The notes beneath the pieces were generated by a model. The model saw only the letters and a list, made by a program, of their open reading frames with translations. It was not told where the DNA came from and ran no database searches. The position numbers were made by a program, and so were the translations under genes. Positions 17,184 to 28,041 of a stretch of DNA of 33,431 nt are shown here, piece by piece. Origin of the DNA: Trametes villosa (Eukaryota; Basidiomycota; Agaricomycetes; Polyporales; Polyporaceae); assembly GCA_002964805.2 (NCBI GenBank), contig PUDQ02000068.1, forward strand, positions 1 through 33,431, in the 5' to 3' direction. Within the stretch, counting starts at the first letter, position 1, and each line of letters starts with the position of its first letter.

Positions 17184-18494
17184 GATGGCGGGGCGAAAGG
17201 AGGGTGGAAGGAGCTGGCGGGCGACTGAGGCAGATAACGAGAGCCGCTGAGCAGATGGCTGCGAACGAAGAGCGGGAGGAGGAGGGGGTCGCGTGCCAAG
17301 CTGCCACACTTTTCGCAGGCGCCCGGCGCAGAATCAAGTGCGCACCGCGCGACACGGTGTCGGCCGGCACTTCGAGGCACCGCGGCGGCGTCGGCGACCC
17401 CGGCGCGGCCAGATGCGTCCTTGACCGACGCCTCGACGCCGCCATCTGCGTTTTTGCTGGGGGTTTTCACTTGGAAACTGTTCTGCCGCCCTTGGCCCCG
17501 CCCCCGCGTCCTGTCGCGTCCAATCACGACGCACGTGCGTCGTTATCAGTCACGTATGGTGTGACACACTCATCCGTCACACGATCACCGATCCGATCGT
17601 TTTGCGCGCTCCCGCGACAACTCTCTCTCGACGCAACGCCGCCCAGTGTACTACTTACTAGCCTTGGTTGTACTCCTCGCAAAGCTGCTGCTTCATTCAC
17701 TGTTTGTTCGGCTATGGAATTTAGAGCAAAACTCGAGGGTGAACTGTAGTCTACCTCCACAAGAGTATGTGATTTCATGATAAACCTCACGTCAACTCGT
17801 CACCGCCTCCCTTGATTGTTCCGTGGGCACACGCTTTTTGGGACCGCCGTCGAATACAAACCCTTTATGCTCTTGAATCGGGCGTTGAAGCTTCAAGCTT
17901 CATTATCTAGACTAAGTCCCCTCATACCCGAAGATACCCGAAGATAGAGAGCGTCACGGTGCTGGACAGCATATGCACTTCCGCCTGGTCTTGCAGGTAC
18001 GTCGGAGGGATCACCCCATGCACATGGAACGTGGTCTGACATCGTCAGGTCCGCGATGCATCTCGCCACAGCTACCAGATGCAAACCTTACAAACACCGG
18101 TGAAAGCAAGATTCAGAGGCTGCGTTACTACCGCATCCCCGAGTTGCCGTTACAAGGCGGTGCCGGTCAGCTTCCCCCCGGCTTTCATGCGCTTTACGCT
18201 TCTCGAACACGGATGCAGGTGGATCCCACCACATCGAAGCCTGTTCATCCTGACCGTAACATCCATCTGCTACGCTACGCGTGGCCGAAGCGTAAACCCT
18301 CGCTACTGGCTCCAGAGCGGTGAGTGTCGCGCATCGGGCGCGGATGTTCTTGCGGATGGTCGCAATTGCATCCCCGTTGGCAACTCGCAGGAACGCGCAG
18401 TCCATTTGTATAAGTAATACAGCCATGGCCACAAGCACTATCCGTGCCTCCTACCCCTCCCTCGAAGTCTACTACACCTAGGCCTGCATCCGAG
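17184..18494. other. Divergent intergenic region, no gene seen
   Basis: 1.3 kb between the starts of the permease (minus) and the MARVEL-like gene (plus), so it should carry both promoters. A TATA-like TATAAG lies about 85 bases before the latter's ATG and is followed by a C/T-rich run. Nothing coding is seen. Confidence 0.5.
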
Positions 18495-19276
18495 ATGTCT
18501 TGGGTATACGACTACCGCGTTTTCTCCTACGGTGAGCCATTGCATCCTTTACGTGCACCTTGTACATCTGCTGATCTGCGTTGAACCCAGTGATCGCCCT
18601 CGGGAGCGCGTTCGGAGTCCTGGCGGCGAGCATCGTGACGCTCCAGATGACAGACGGCGTCGACATGTCCTTCACCTACGCCAGGATGGGGATCGCCTCG
18701 GCGTCCATCACCGTCTTGCCGCTCCTCTTCATGTGCGTCTCCCCCTCTACCACCAATGTTCTCGAGCGTCCCACTGACGTTGCCTCCAACCCGCAGCCTT
18801 CTACGCGACTGCGTCAACCGCCCTGTCAGCTTCAAGACCGAGCTCATCATGATCCGTACGTCTCACTCCCTTCCTTCCTCCCGCGTCATCCCCGGTACTC
18901 ACCTCGACCCCACGCCAGCTCTCATGTCGGCGTTCTGGCTCGCAGCCGGGGGAGTCACCGTCGTCACCCGCGTGAACGCGTTCGGGCATGGCCCGTGCGA
19001 CGACATCGAGGACACGCACTTGAACAGCCTCTGCAACTACACCGAGCCCATCTCCACCTTCTCCTTCGTCCCCGCCGGCCTCCGTACGTACCTCTCCCAT
19101 ACGAGCCCCCACCGTTGTTCGAGAGATGGCGCTGACGGTGTGTTTGCTTGCGTGAAGTGCTAACGTACGAGCTGCTGCTGCTGCTCATCGGCACGCGCGA
19201 GGAGAGCCGCCAGAAGCCGCTGTGGGCGCATCCGGTTCGGGAACTCGGACCCGCCAAGCGCGAAGCTGGACGCTGA
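18495..19276 (+). CDS. Four-helix membrane protein, MARVEL-like
   Basis: Exons 18495-18531, 18591-18732, 18797-18855, 18919-19083 and 19158-19276 give 173 residues; introns are 59, 64, 63 and 74 nt and all junctions keep frame. Four hydrophobic segments are visible: VIALGSAFGVLAASIVTL, IASASITVLPLLFI, a segment around MSAFWLAAGGVTVV, and FSFVPAGLLTYELLLLLIG. A Cys-bearing loop (GPCDD, LCNYTE) lies between helices 3 and 4 and a short charged tail ends the protein. This size and layout match the small MARVEL-domain proteins common in Agaricomycetes, thought to organise membrane domains. The assignment is by pattern only. The ATG at 18495 is the first that leads into the spliced frame. The third intron's acceptor is the least certain. 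Confidence 0.7.
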
Positions 19277-19790
19277 GCTTTGGGGGTGCCGCTCCCGTTT
19301 CCGGTTCGGCGAACAAGGGTGGTGGACACTGGCATAGAGATGTCGGCTCGATTCCTGTATAATTCTTGTATTCTTCATGCTATGTACGATACCCCCGGTT
19401 GAACTGTTCAACTCGGAACCGTGAATCAGTACTCCTCTGTTAAAATTTGGCGCTGTTACTCAAAGAAGTGAGGCTATATATGTGTATCCATTTCAACCTG
19501 AGTCTAGGGGTCCATTGCTTCGCCTAAACGTCTGGCGGGTACAGTAGAATCGGAACCTGGAGGTGTCTACGCCCATGGGGCTGTAGGCTAGCGCTAATAA
19601 GTCCGGGAGATCTCAGATCGAGGGGCGGGACCACGTGGCATGGCTAGTAGGCGCCGAAGTACGCGCCCGCGGACATTTCGTGGAGGAGCTGTGCGGATTT
19701 CTCTCAGTTCCTCTGACCCTACAGCTTGCTTGCTATCCTTCGCTTGCTTTCTTAGTCGGCTCTCCGGGACTCGCGAAAGGAAGTGTCAGG
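19277..19790. other. Intergenic, no gene seen
   Basis: 514 bases between the MARVEL-like gene's stop and the chosen OXA1 start. It should hold the terminator of the first and the promoter of the second. I see nothing else. Confidence 0.5.
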
Positions 19791-21253
19791 ATGGTGATGT
19801 GTGCGGGATACATGGGCCGCCTCGGCGCGGTCGGCCTGAGGTGCGTGTTTCTAGGCTACGTCGGCGAATAGCCCTGGCTCACCGGTAACCCTTAGAGCTG
19901 CACGGCCAGCTCTTGGTACTCCCCAGGCGCGATGCTTGTCTACGTTTGGACTGCAGGTACGAGCATTGTTGTTGATCGCCTTCCCTGCTGAACACCCAGC
20001 AGCACCCCAAGAGAGCGCTCACGCGCAGTGACCTCCGTGCGCTTCCCTCAAGTACACGGACGTTTTTCTGGGGCTCGTCGAAGGCTGCTCCACCGGCGGA
20101 GAAGACGGAAGCCGTCTTGTCTGAGACGCCTACGCCCGAGGTTGCGCCTACATCTACGCCAGAACCTCTCGCCGCAGAGCCCTCTGCAGCACTAGACGCG
20201 GCCTCCTCCGCGCCCTCACCAGACGCAGCGCTTCCCCCAGTCGAGGTTCCGACAGACGTGCTCCCCACTGAAGTCCTCTCCGCCATCCCGCCAGCACTGA
20301 ACTACGGCGACCTCGCCGCGCTCGGACTCGCGGGCTGGACACCGGCAGGGATCTGCCGCTGGGGCATGGAGCTCCTGCAGGTGTCCACGGGCATGCCGTG
20401 GTTCTGGACGATTGTCGGCGCGACGTTCGCCTCGCGCGTGCTCCTCTTCCCGTTCACGGTGAAGCAGATGCAGAGCACTGCCGCGCTCGCGCCGTACCAG
20501 AAGGACATCGCGTCAATCCGCGACGAGATGGCGGAGGCGCAGAAGAAGAAGGACATGCTCGCGATGCAGCGCGCCGCGCTCCGCCAGAAGGTCATATACC
20601 AGAAGGCGGGCGTGAGCTTGGGGGGGATGGCGCTCGCGCCGTTCGTGCAGCTGCCGGTTACGCTTGGCATGTTCTTTGGCGTGAAGAAGCTGTGCGACTT
20701 GCCGGTGGAGCAGCTCAAGTTCAGTGGGTTTGAGTGGGTGCCCGACCTCACCGGCATCGACCCGACGTGGACGCTTCCTATCATCGCGACCGTCCTGATG
20801 AACGTCCAAATCTCGGTGCGTGGCCTGAACTGTACCGGCGCTGGATATTCCTAACGCAGGATGTGGCGGGTAGGTGTCAATGCGCGACCTTGTCGGCCAG
20901 ACGCCGCAGATGGGCCACATCATGAACTTCCTCCGCGTCCTCACGACTGGCTCCGTGTTCCTCATGGCGAACCTCACTTCCGTAAGCAAACCACTCTTCC
21001 TAACGCGTTCTACGCATGACGCTGACATCCCATCCCACTCCAGGGCGTGCTCGTGTACCTCATCTCGAGTATCACCGCGATGACCATCCAGAGCCTCGTC
21101 CTCCGCCAGCCCGCCATCCGCCGCGCGCTCGGCATCCCCATCATCCCCGCGCATCTCCACACGCCCGCCCCTTCGATGCGCGACTCTCTCCAGTATGCGC
21201 GCAAGTGGTGGAACGACAAGGTCGCGGACGCACGCGCTGCCAACCGGCCTTGA
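19791..21253 (+). CDS. OXA1: Mitochondrial inner-membrane insertase Oxa1
   Basis: Inserts mitochondrially and nuclear-encoded proteins into the inner membrane (YidC/Oxa1/Alb3 family). Exons 19791-19840, 19896-19956, 20000-20815, 20874-20981 and 21044-21253 total 1245 nt (414 residues), close to the known ~400. Introns are 55, 43, 58 and 62 nt. The N-terminus is Arg-rich with few acids and carries RCLSTF, as expected of a mitochondrial presequence. A Pro/Ala/Ser-rich linker follows. The family core starts around residue 166 (GMPWFWTIVGATFASRVLLFPF), then the helical hairpin with many Lys, a second segment (MALAPFVQLPVTLGMFFGVK), MNVQISV and a last segment GVLVYLISSITAM. ATG 19791 has A at -3 and G at +4; ATG 19812 in the same frame is the alternative start. 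The second intron ends CAGCAG, so two acceptors 3 nt apart are possible. Confidence 0.9.
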
Positions 21254-21656
21254 GCTCGAGATTATGGACGGGATACTTCGGGTTGCGCCCAGAGGAGGCC
21301 ACACAAACTCGCACGGGCCTAAGTATCGTATTGCTCATATAATTTGCCATTAGCTTATAGACACGACCTCTTCTCATGCTTAGTGTTACTCGAGCTCAGT
21401 GAGTGACGATGCGCTGGAACCAAGAGAGGAAGCATTGGATTCGAGTGCTGCAGTAGATATACAGTGCGAAGGGGGACGAACACTAAGTTCCGTGCGTGGC
21501 GCGTAGAGTACATGCTCTACAATATGGCGGGACGTACAAAGCGGCGACAGGAACTAACAGCAGGAGGCGAGAAAGCGCGAAGCCGGGCAGGGCTGTGAGT
21601 AGTACATATGAGCCCCTGAACGCGATGTGAACCAGGGAATACAACCCACGTCTAGA
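21254..21656. other. Convergent 3' ends of OXA1 and the TPR-J gene
   Basis: 403 bases between two stop codons on opposite strands. It holds both 3' UTRs; no gene is seen. Confidence 0.6.
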
Positions 21657-23589
21657 TCAGAACGAGTAGTCTCCTCGCGAATATCCGCCGTAGCCGCCTC
21701 CGAAGCCACCGCCGCCGAAGCCACCGCCGCCGAAGCCACTGCCACCGAAGCCAGGTCCGCGCCCACCGCCAAAGCCGGCACCGTGGAACTGCGCAAACAG
21801 GTCCGAAAGGTCCACGCCACCGCCCATGCCGCCGCCAAACCGGTCGTCCTCGTCGTCCTCGCCCAAGTCGTACCGCTGGCGCTTGGCGGGGTCGGACAGG
21901 ATGGAGTGCGCCTCGGACACAAGCTTGAACTTCTCCTCGTCGCCGCCCTTGTCCGGGTGGTGCTTCAGACTCTCGCGGCGGTACGCCTTCTTGATCTCGA
22001 CCTCCGTGCACGAGCGCTCGACTCCGAGGATCTTGTAGTAGTCCTTGCTCTTGCTCTGCTTGAGCGCGACCTCCGCCTTGCGCTGCTCGCCGCGCAGCGC
22101 GCGCACGTCCGCGTCGCTGCCCTCGAGCCCCGCCTGCTCGATCGCGGCCTTGAAGTCCGCGATTGCGGAGTCGTACTTCTCCATGTGCAGGTGTATGCGC
22201 GCGCGCGTGCGCAGCGCCTTGAACGACATCGAGTTCAGTTCGAGTGACTCCTCCGTGTCCGCCAGCGCCTCCTCGTATTTGTCCAGCTTGACCAGCGTCG
22301 TCGCGCGATTTGAGAGCAGCATGGCGCGTATGTGCCCTCCGCTACCTTCCCGCTCGTCTGACCCGATGCGCTGCGGCAGCCGGTTAGATACGGCAAGTAT
22401 TGTCCTAGCCAATGTATACCCACCTCGAGAGCCTCGCCATACTTGTCTGCCGCCTCTTGTAGCCTGCCGCTCTTGAAGGCGTTGTTACCTTCCTCCTTTA
22501 GCCGCTCGACGTCTTTGATCCGCTTCCGTAGGCGCATCGCAGCCTCATGTCCGGGATCTAACCGCAACGCAGACTGCACGTGCTGTGTCGCTTGCGCCGT
22601 CTTGACAGTCAACCAGAGCAGCAGACCGCGCACGGCGATCGCGTCCGGGGAGTTGGGCTCGTACCGCAGCGCCTCGCTATATCGCGCTGCGTGGTCAACG
22701 CTATCCCCAGCCCTGCAGTTCAGGCGCACTCACTTCGCAGCGATGCTCGCGTTGTCCCAATTCTTCCGTGCGATCTCGTGCTCGACCTTCCACACCCGCC
22801 ACTGGATGGGGATGTCGCCGCCCTCGCCCTCGATCACTTGCATGCACTTATCTAGCGCGAGTCGCGCCATGCCCCACTCTTTCCGGTCGCGCGCGCCCTC
22901 GAGGTTGCGCAGGTGCGCCTCGAGCTCGAGCACCTTCTGTTGCAGCTTCAGCGCCGCGTCGTTCTTCGCGTCGAGCGCGAGGACGGTCCGTAGCGTGGAG
23001 AGTGCGGGAGCGGTTGAGCCGGTGGAAAGCTGACACCGGGCGAGGCGGACGAGGGTCTTCGGGGATGGATCTGCGGATTGGAGCGTTGCGGCTTGTTGGC
23101 AATCCAGTAGTGCGGGCTTGAACTTCTTCAGCGCCATGTACGCTGCCGCGCGGTTTGTCCAGTAAGTTGGTTCCGAGGGTCGCAGCTCTGGTAGACGAAA
23201 GTTGGTCGTGTGCGCATCCGGAGAAAAGATAGAGCGTACCTATCGCTTTGCTGTACTGCTCGATAGCCTCCTGGAACTTCCCCGCCTTGAAGGCCGCGTT
23301 GCCCTTGGCCTTCACCTCCTCCGCCTGCACCACCGGATCCACCTCCGCGGCCGGCTCTTCAGGCTGCTTCTCTTCTTCCTGTGTATCGCTGGAGACCTCT
23401 ATAGGCTCATCCTTGAGCCCAGTCTGCCCCTCCTGCACATTCTCGTGCCTGCCGGTCAAATTGAGCGAGGCCACTCGATATCGGAGATCGGGGTACGCAC
23501 ACGTCCGTGGGCCCGTTATGGTCGCCGTTAGCGGCGGCAGCCTGGTCAGCCTGCTTCTTCTTCGCCTGCTTGCTCTTTTTGTTGGCCAT
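21657..23589 (-). CDS. TPR and J-domain co-chaperone (DNAJC7/Tpr2-like)
   Basis: A cytosolic co-chaperone expected to link Hsp70 and Hsp90. Exons 23589-23501, 23448-23240, 23187-22734, 22676-22424 and 22370-21657 total 1719 nt (572 residues); introns are 52, 52, 57 and 53 nt. The N-terminus is Lys-rich ([13 protein letters not shown]). TPR units begin near residue 77 ([20 protein letters not shown]) and recur ([36 protein letters not shown]). The J domain is at about 445-505 ([11 protein letters not shown]) with the essential HPD at about 473-475. A Gly/Phe-rich tail with GGFGGGG repeats ends the protein, longer than in human DNAJC7. The gene is divergent from the DUF202 gene with 298 bases between the starts. 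Confidence 0.9.
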
Positions 23590-23887
23590 TTTCGATGTAC
23601 AGAAAGGTATACGGAGGAGCAGGAGGTGGTAGCCGTGTAAGCGGCGTAAGTATAAGCTTTCGTCTCTGGGCGTCTGTGCCACAACTCAATTGAGCGCCCA
23701 TTCACGTGATTTATTACTTCATGAAATTGCCGCCTCTCGCGTGCCTCTGGCTCAGACACTCGGCTCGGAGTTGTTCCTGTTTCTGATCTCCTCCTGCTTA
23801 TGTGCTTTCGGTCAAGCATCAGCCAGAAATCCTGGCTATCGCTGAAGGAGGGGACTTGAGTACTCTGTGGCCTTCTCTCGTGCGACA
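23590..23887. promoter_or_regulatory. Shared divergent promoter region
   Basis: 298 bases separate the ATGs of the TPR-J gene (minus) and the DUF202 gene (plus), so both promoters must share it or overlap. I see no clear TATA box on either strand; a short CAACTCAATTGAG inverted repeat lies near 23683-23695. Coregulation is inference. Confidence 0.5.
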
Positions 23888-24517
23888 ATGAGCGAGACCG
23901 GTACTCACCGCTTCTACCGGTATGCTTTCTCAACCCAGAACGAAGGAGGATGACTAACATTCTGTGCTAGCGGCCACCGGTCGAAATCCTTCTACCCTCA
24001 GGATGTGAACGAGCTCGGTGAGTAACATAACACGACGAGTACCCACGCCGGCCGCTCACTCAATATCGGATTAGTTGAACTGCGTGCTCGATCGAGGACG
24101 TTTGACGGCGCATACGGCCGCAGCGCCATATCAAACCTAGGTTATGCTCTGACGATCTTACGCCTCTTTGACAAACGCTTCTTCAAGAGTAAGTTTGACC
24201 TGGCCAAAGCTGCCCAATCCCGTGTCTACTGTACATTCAAGTTGTACTGACGCTATCTCGCAGTCGGAATCCTGTACACAGCGCTCGCCGGTATCCTCTT
24301 CATCCTCGCCTACTTCCGGCAACGACACTCCCGCCACGACTTCGCCGACAACAACCGCAACGCCGCCGCGTACGACAGCGCGATCAAGACCGTCGGGCAG
24401 ACCGGGAAGCGCATCTTCGGGCGCCCGTTCGTCACCGCCGGCTGGATCGTGGCGCTGCTCTCCATAGTCGTCTTTGCGGTCGAGATCTGTCTGTTGGTCC
24501 TCATCTTCAATCTTTGA
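23888..24517 (+). CDS. Small DUF202-type membrane protein
   Basis: Exons 23888-23919, 23971-24017, 24075-24188 and 24264-24517 total 447 nt (148 residues); introns are 51, 57, 57 and 75 nt, and all splice sites are GT/AG in frame. The sequence VELRARSRTFDGAYGR, then NLGYALTILRLFDKRFFK, matches the start of the DUF202 fold (family PF02656, which also covers the membrane part of Vtc polyphosphate proteins). There are two or three membrane helices: around GYALTILRLF, IGILYTALAGILFILAYF and TAGWIVALLSIVVFAVEICLLVLIF. The segment between the last two is soluble and Asn/Arg-rich. The molecular role is unknown. The ATG at 23888 is preceded by GACA, a fair context. Confidence 0.8.
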
Positions 24518-26640
24518 CTTTCTCGGGATGCATCCCCGTATAGCCGGAACCGGCGCCGGACGCGGGCGCGCGGGCCCGGCGGCATTCAGTGATACACCGC
24601 AAGGGTAAGGCGGCGCAGCAGGACCACTGCCTGCGCACACAAATTCCGGCATTGCGATCAGGCTTGGCGGGTAACGCCCACAAGGCGATATTGCAGTCCG
24701 AGTCGCCGGCGCTTTCGCACTGCGGACTTGGGCGGCGCGATGCGATATGGCGTCTGTCTCCCGCACGAATAGTTGTGAGAACTGGATGTCGTCCATGCCA
24801 TCCGGCTTTCTAGGGACGTTCCCTCGGACTGCGCCTCTGTCGAGCATCGCTCTCAAGCACGCAAATTCTGCGCGTAGGGCTGCGGCTTGTGAGATAGGCG
24901 ACCGACAGGAGGATTCGCGCCGAGGTATTGCACGAGGTGAGTGCCCATGTCGAGCTGCGGTTCATCCTTGTCGTCTCATGCATGTCAAACTAGGCTGCGC
25001 TTCTGTATGCTGCTGTAGGCGACGCAGCAGGTTACAATGAAGTCTACTGGCACCATGTGGAGGTAGCACGCGCGTGGTCCATGTGCCGCGCTGTGGTTCG
25101 CCCGTCAGTAGTTCACACCACCTGCATCCCCGCAGCAGAAGTGAGTATGGACCGAAGACCTGCGCAGCCGCCAAAGTAGTTCTCAATTGCCATGCATCCC
25201 GCCTGTGTAGCGCCGCTATGTCGGAAGTGGCGCCATGGTGCCTTTGTACGTACGGTCAGTCTCTCCATCTATGCCTCGTTTATCCAGGACGCCTGCTGAC
25301 TGCGCCTGAAGTGATACGACTCGAGGCAGATTCGCGAACCTCTGCCGCCCTGGTTGTACATCGCCGGTGCTAAGCCCGAGCATCCCGATTTTCCCGCTAT
25401 TGAAGTGCTGCAGCCCAGGGCTTTTACCACCCGTCGCCGCCGTCGAACCTCACCCGCAAACATGCCGCCGCCGACCTCTCACACGAACTTCCTGCGCCGT
25501 TTGCGAACGCATGATCCGCGGTGCAGTAGTTTCTTCACGCGCTCGCAATTCCATCAAACGGTCGCTTCTATGACTGGGAGCCACTTAATTCATCGGGCTG
25601 CGCTCCTAAGTTTGCGCAGTGATGACTGTTCGGTCTTAGTTGCGGGGCCGCTCCGACTTGTCCCGCCGTGGTGTTTGATCGAATGGCCATAGTCTCAGTC
25701 CGCCGAGCTGCGCGGCGCCGCCGCCTCGACCCCCTGATCACCCCTCGACACGGTGCGCTCCGATATTGGCACCGTAGGTAAGCTTAGGTGAGGCAGATGT
25801 TGCAGGGTGCCGCGCCGGTCAGCACCCGGCCATGCGTGCAACAACACAGGCGGCGCGCTGACAGTGACCCGCCCACAGCGTTTTGATGTCCACCACCACG
25901 AGTTCTCCAGATGGGCGCGATCCACGCCGCTCTGCGACCGCTCCGAGGCTCCGTTGCCTACCGGACTTCCGGAGGCTTTATCGTTCAAGTACTCGACTTC
26001 TCGACACTTGTGATTATGCAGGGTCTAGGTACTCATGAAGCGCGATACGGTACATACTCGAAAGATGCTCTCCGGGTATAGCCGCCTCGCTAAAGCCGGT
26101 GGAGATCGTACAAAGTGGCTGTGCTCGAGCACGGCGTCCTATGGTATCCCGTACATTCTTGAGGCGCAGAGGGGGCCTCGGCCTACCTAGCAGGTATATA
26201 CAGCCGGCCCTACCTCCGAGCCCGTCGCTACCGTCCGTCTCCGATGTGAACGGGCGGTCCGAGCGGAGGGGAGCTTGACACCCGGACTCAGGCTCAGCAT
26301 CCGGACGGCGGGTCCGGCGAAGGTTCCGGCCATGCTGTAGGTCCAAGGGTTCCGGGTCGAAGGGCTGAAATTCATTTTCGGTTACCGGGTAACGTTCCAT
26401 GAGCACCGCAAACACAAAGGCATACATCAAACCAACCTCGGGAAGCGGATTTTGCTGTTTCCGGAGGTCAGCGTAGGAGGAGGCACCACTGCTTCCCTCC
26501 ATGCCGCAATCTCCTATGTCTCTAAGTACCGGACAACAAGACCGCTGTGTTCTACCTGCCGCTGGCCTTCTCCGGAGGGTATCCGGATCGTTAGTAGTGA
26601 TCCGGTGTCGGTATCTTAGCAGCTTACCGTCACCCTAGGT
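24518..26640. other. 2.1 kb without a recognisable gene
   Basis: Short open frames occur on both strands, including a 162-codon minus frame at 26014-26502, but none has a recognisable domain or a convincing exon chain. The region ends against the 8-bp duplication of the DNA transposon at 26649. It may hold decayed repeats that I cannot identify. Confidence 0.4.
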
Positions 26641-26648
26641 GGGCGCAC
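26641..26648. repeat. Left copy of 8-bp target-site duplication
   Basis: GGGCGCAC directly before the terminal inverted repeat, repeated in the same orientation at 27144-27151. Because the next base pair also matches as an inverted repeat, the border could shift by one base at each end, which would shorten the duplication to six. Confidence 0.8.
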
Positions 26649-27143
26649 AGGACCCATGCCTATGCGCTTAGAGGTCCGATACTAAAACACCTATATTTAG
26701 GGGTTTCTATCGACATAGCTTTTTGGCACTAATGTCGACATTAGTATCGGACCTACCAAAATGGGGTATGTTTATGTCGACATTAGGGCTCGGACCTTCG
26801 GCGGCATGAAGGTCATATAGCGGGACTCGGGTCATAGGAAACGGTGGTGTACGGTACTTGGGGGTGCCTTGGTGGACGAACACACCTCATGTCGAGCTGA
26901 CTGCCTGGCCATATGCTGGTCTGAGCCTGCTTCACCGGGCGCCTCCGCTGGCCGAGCACGGTTTATGTCGACATTAGGGATCGGACCTTCGCCGCCATAA
27001 GCCCTTTATATCGACATCAAGTATCGGACCTTGGGCACCATATGCCCCAAAATATCGACATTAGGGCTCGGACATTGAGGCCATTTTGAGGCCATTTATG
27101 TCGACATTAGTATCGGACATCCAGGCGCATAGGCATGGGTCCT
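26649..27143. mobile_element. Non-autonomous DNA transposon (hAT-like MITE), 495 bp
   Basis: Ends: AGGACCCATGCCTATGCGC at 26649-26667 and its exact reverse complement at 27125-27143. Slightly inside, GTCCGATACTAA (from about 26674) and TTAGTATCGGAC (to about 27117) are also inverted. It is flanked by the 8-bp direct repeat GGGCGCAC, the duplication length typical of hAT elements. No coding frame, so it would need a transposase in trans. The interior has about 140 unique bases flanked by repeated ATGTCGACATTAG...TCGGAC motifs. Such subterminal motif arrays are known binding sites for hAT transposases. The superfamily call is inference from the duplication length and structure. Confidence 0.85.
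26707..27117. repeat. Internal motif array of the MITE
   Basis: The motif core TCGACAT (or TCGACATAG/TCGACATCAAG variants) starts at 26710, 26735, 26777, 26968, 27011, 27055 and 27101. All but the first are followed by a TCGGAC box about 10-12 bases on. In the two blocks the steps are 42, then 43, 44 and 46. The copy at 26735 is the centre of the 18-bp palindrome ACTAATGTCGACATTAGT. Confidence 0.85.
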
Positions 27144-27151
27144 GGGCGCAC
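27144..27151. repeat. Right copy of 8-bp target-site duplication
   Basis: GGGCGCAC immediately after the right terminal inverted repeat, identical to 26641-26648. Confidence 0.8.
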
Positions 27152-28041
27152 TTACAAGAGACAGGCGCCGGGGCACGGCTAGCAGGTTGTGAATAGGGAG
27201 TTAAAGACCGACATTGCCTGACATTGCTCACTCAGAGAATTTTTACGCAACTGTAAACCACATTAATTGCATGCGGGGCTGCACTCGGAGACTCCAGAGT
27301 CCAGAGTGGCGGGCGAGTCTCAGTACAAGCACGGTCGGCCCGAGCTGACTCAAGCGCGCAACAAACCACATCCTGAACGCTCTCGGTCCGACCGAGTGGC
27401 TCTCCGCCCTCCGGGATCGTGAGGTCCGGGAGGAGAAGAGGGCGGATATGATTATCACCATTGCGATCGCGTCCGACCACAGTGGTGCGGCCGCCGGCAA
27501 GGAGGTGCATCTCGGCCCAGCGCGAGCAGTTCATCGAGGAGGAATTGAGCGATTGCGCGTCGGCGGGGCCACAGAGAGTCAGCGGCGATCGGATATGTCA
27601 ACAAGCATGCTGTCAGGAGGCGTGAGGGGTAGGGAGGATGGTCGCACAGGGGCCGGGTTGCCGAGGGTCTGCGTACGTCGGGGGCATTTGGCAACGGTCA
27701 GAAAATTGGGTTGTACGTCTGATACAAGCGGGCGATCCTCATCATGGCAGGCGCTGCGAATTGCGCAGGTTTCGAGGATCTGAATATCAATCGTACGCGG
27801 CGGCTGCGGTGGAGGGGAGGACGGCGAGAGGTGGGCGGGCTGCGGATGCGGCCCAGGTGAGGACGGGAGATAGGCGCGGAAGAGGGAGGCGCGGAGGCGA
27901 TGAGCTAACCGGGTTTACTAAATCCGTCGGGCGGCTTGGCGCGTGTAATGACGCACCCAGAAAGAGAAAGGGAGTGAAGCTAAACGAGCGGCTACACCTC
28001 CACCTCCTCTTATACCTCTACTTCCATCTCATCTGATTCCG
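27152..28041. other. Upstream region of the Ser/Pro-rich gene, no certain gene
   Basis: 0.9 kb. A minus frame of 100 codons (27534-27232) has no recognisable domain and I do not support it as a gene. The last 60 bases before the ATG at 28042 are C/T-rich (ACCTCCACCTCCTC and following), typical of fungal core promoters near the transcription start. Confidence 0.45.

Noticed and set aside
17893..17906. GAAGCTT/AAGCTTC small palindrome
   Set aside because: Isolated single inverted repeat in intergenic DNA; expected by chance.
25460..25580. Possible Zn2Cys6 cluster (CAVCERM...)
   Set aside because: Only two of six cysteines with the right spacing; basic region missing.
26014..26502. 162-codon minus frame near the MITE
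   Set aside because: Starts plausibly but no motif, no homologue that I recognise and no exon partners; kept only as a note in the gap entry.
27232..27534. 100-codon minus frame
   Set aside because: Competing open frames overlap it on the same strand and none resembles a known protein.
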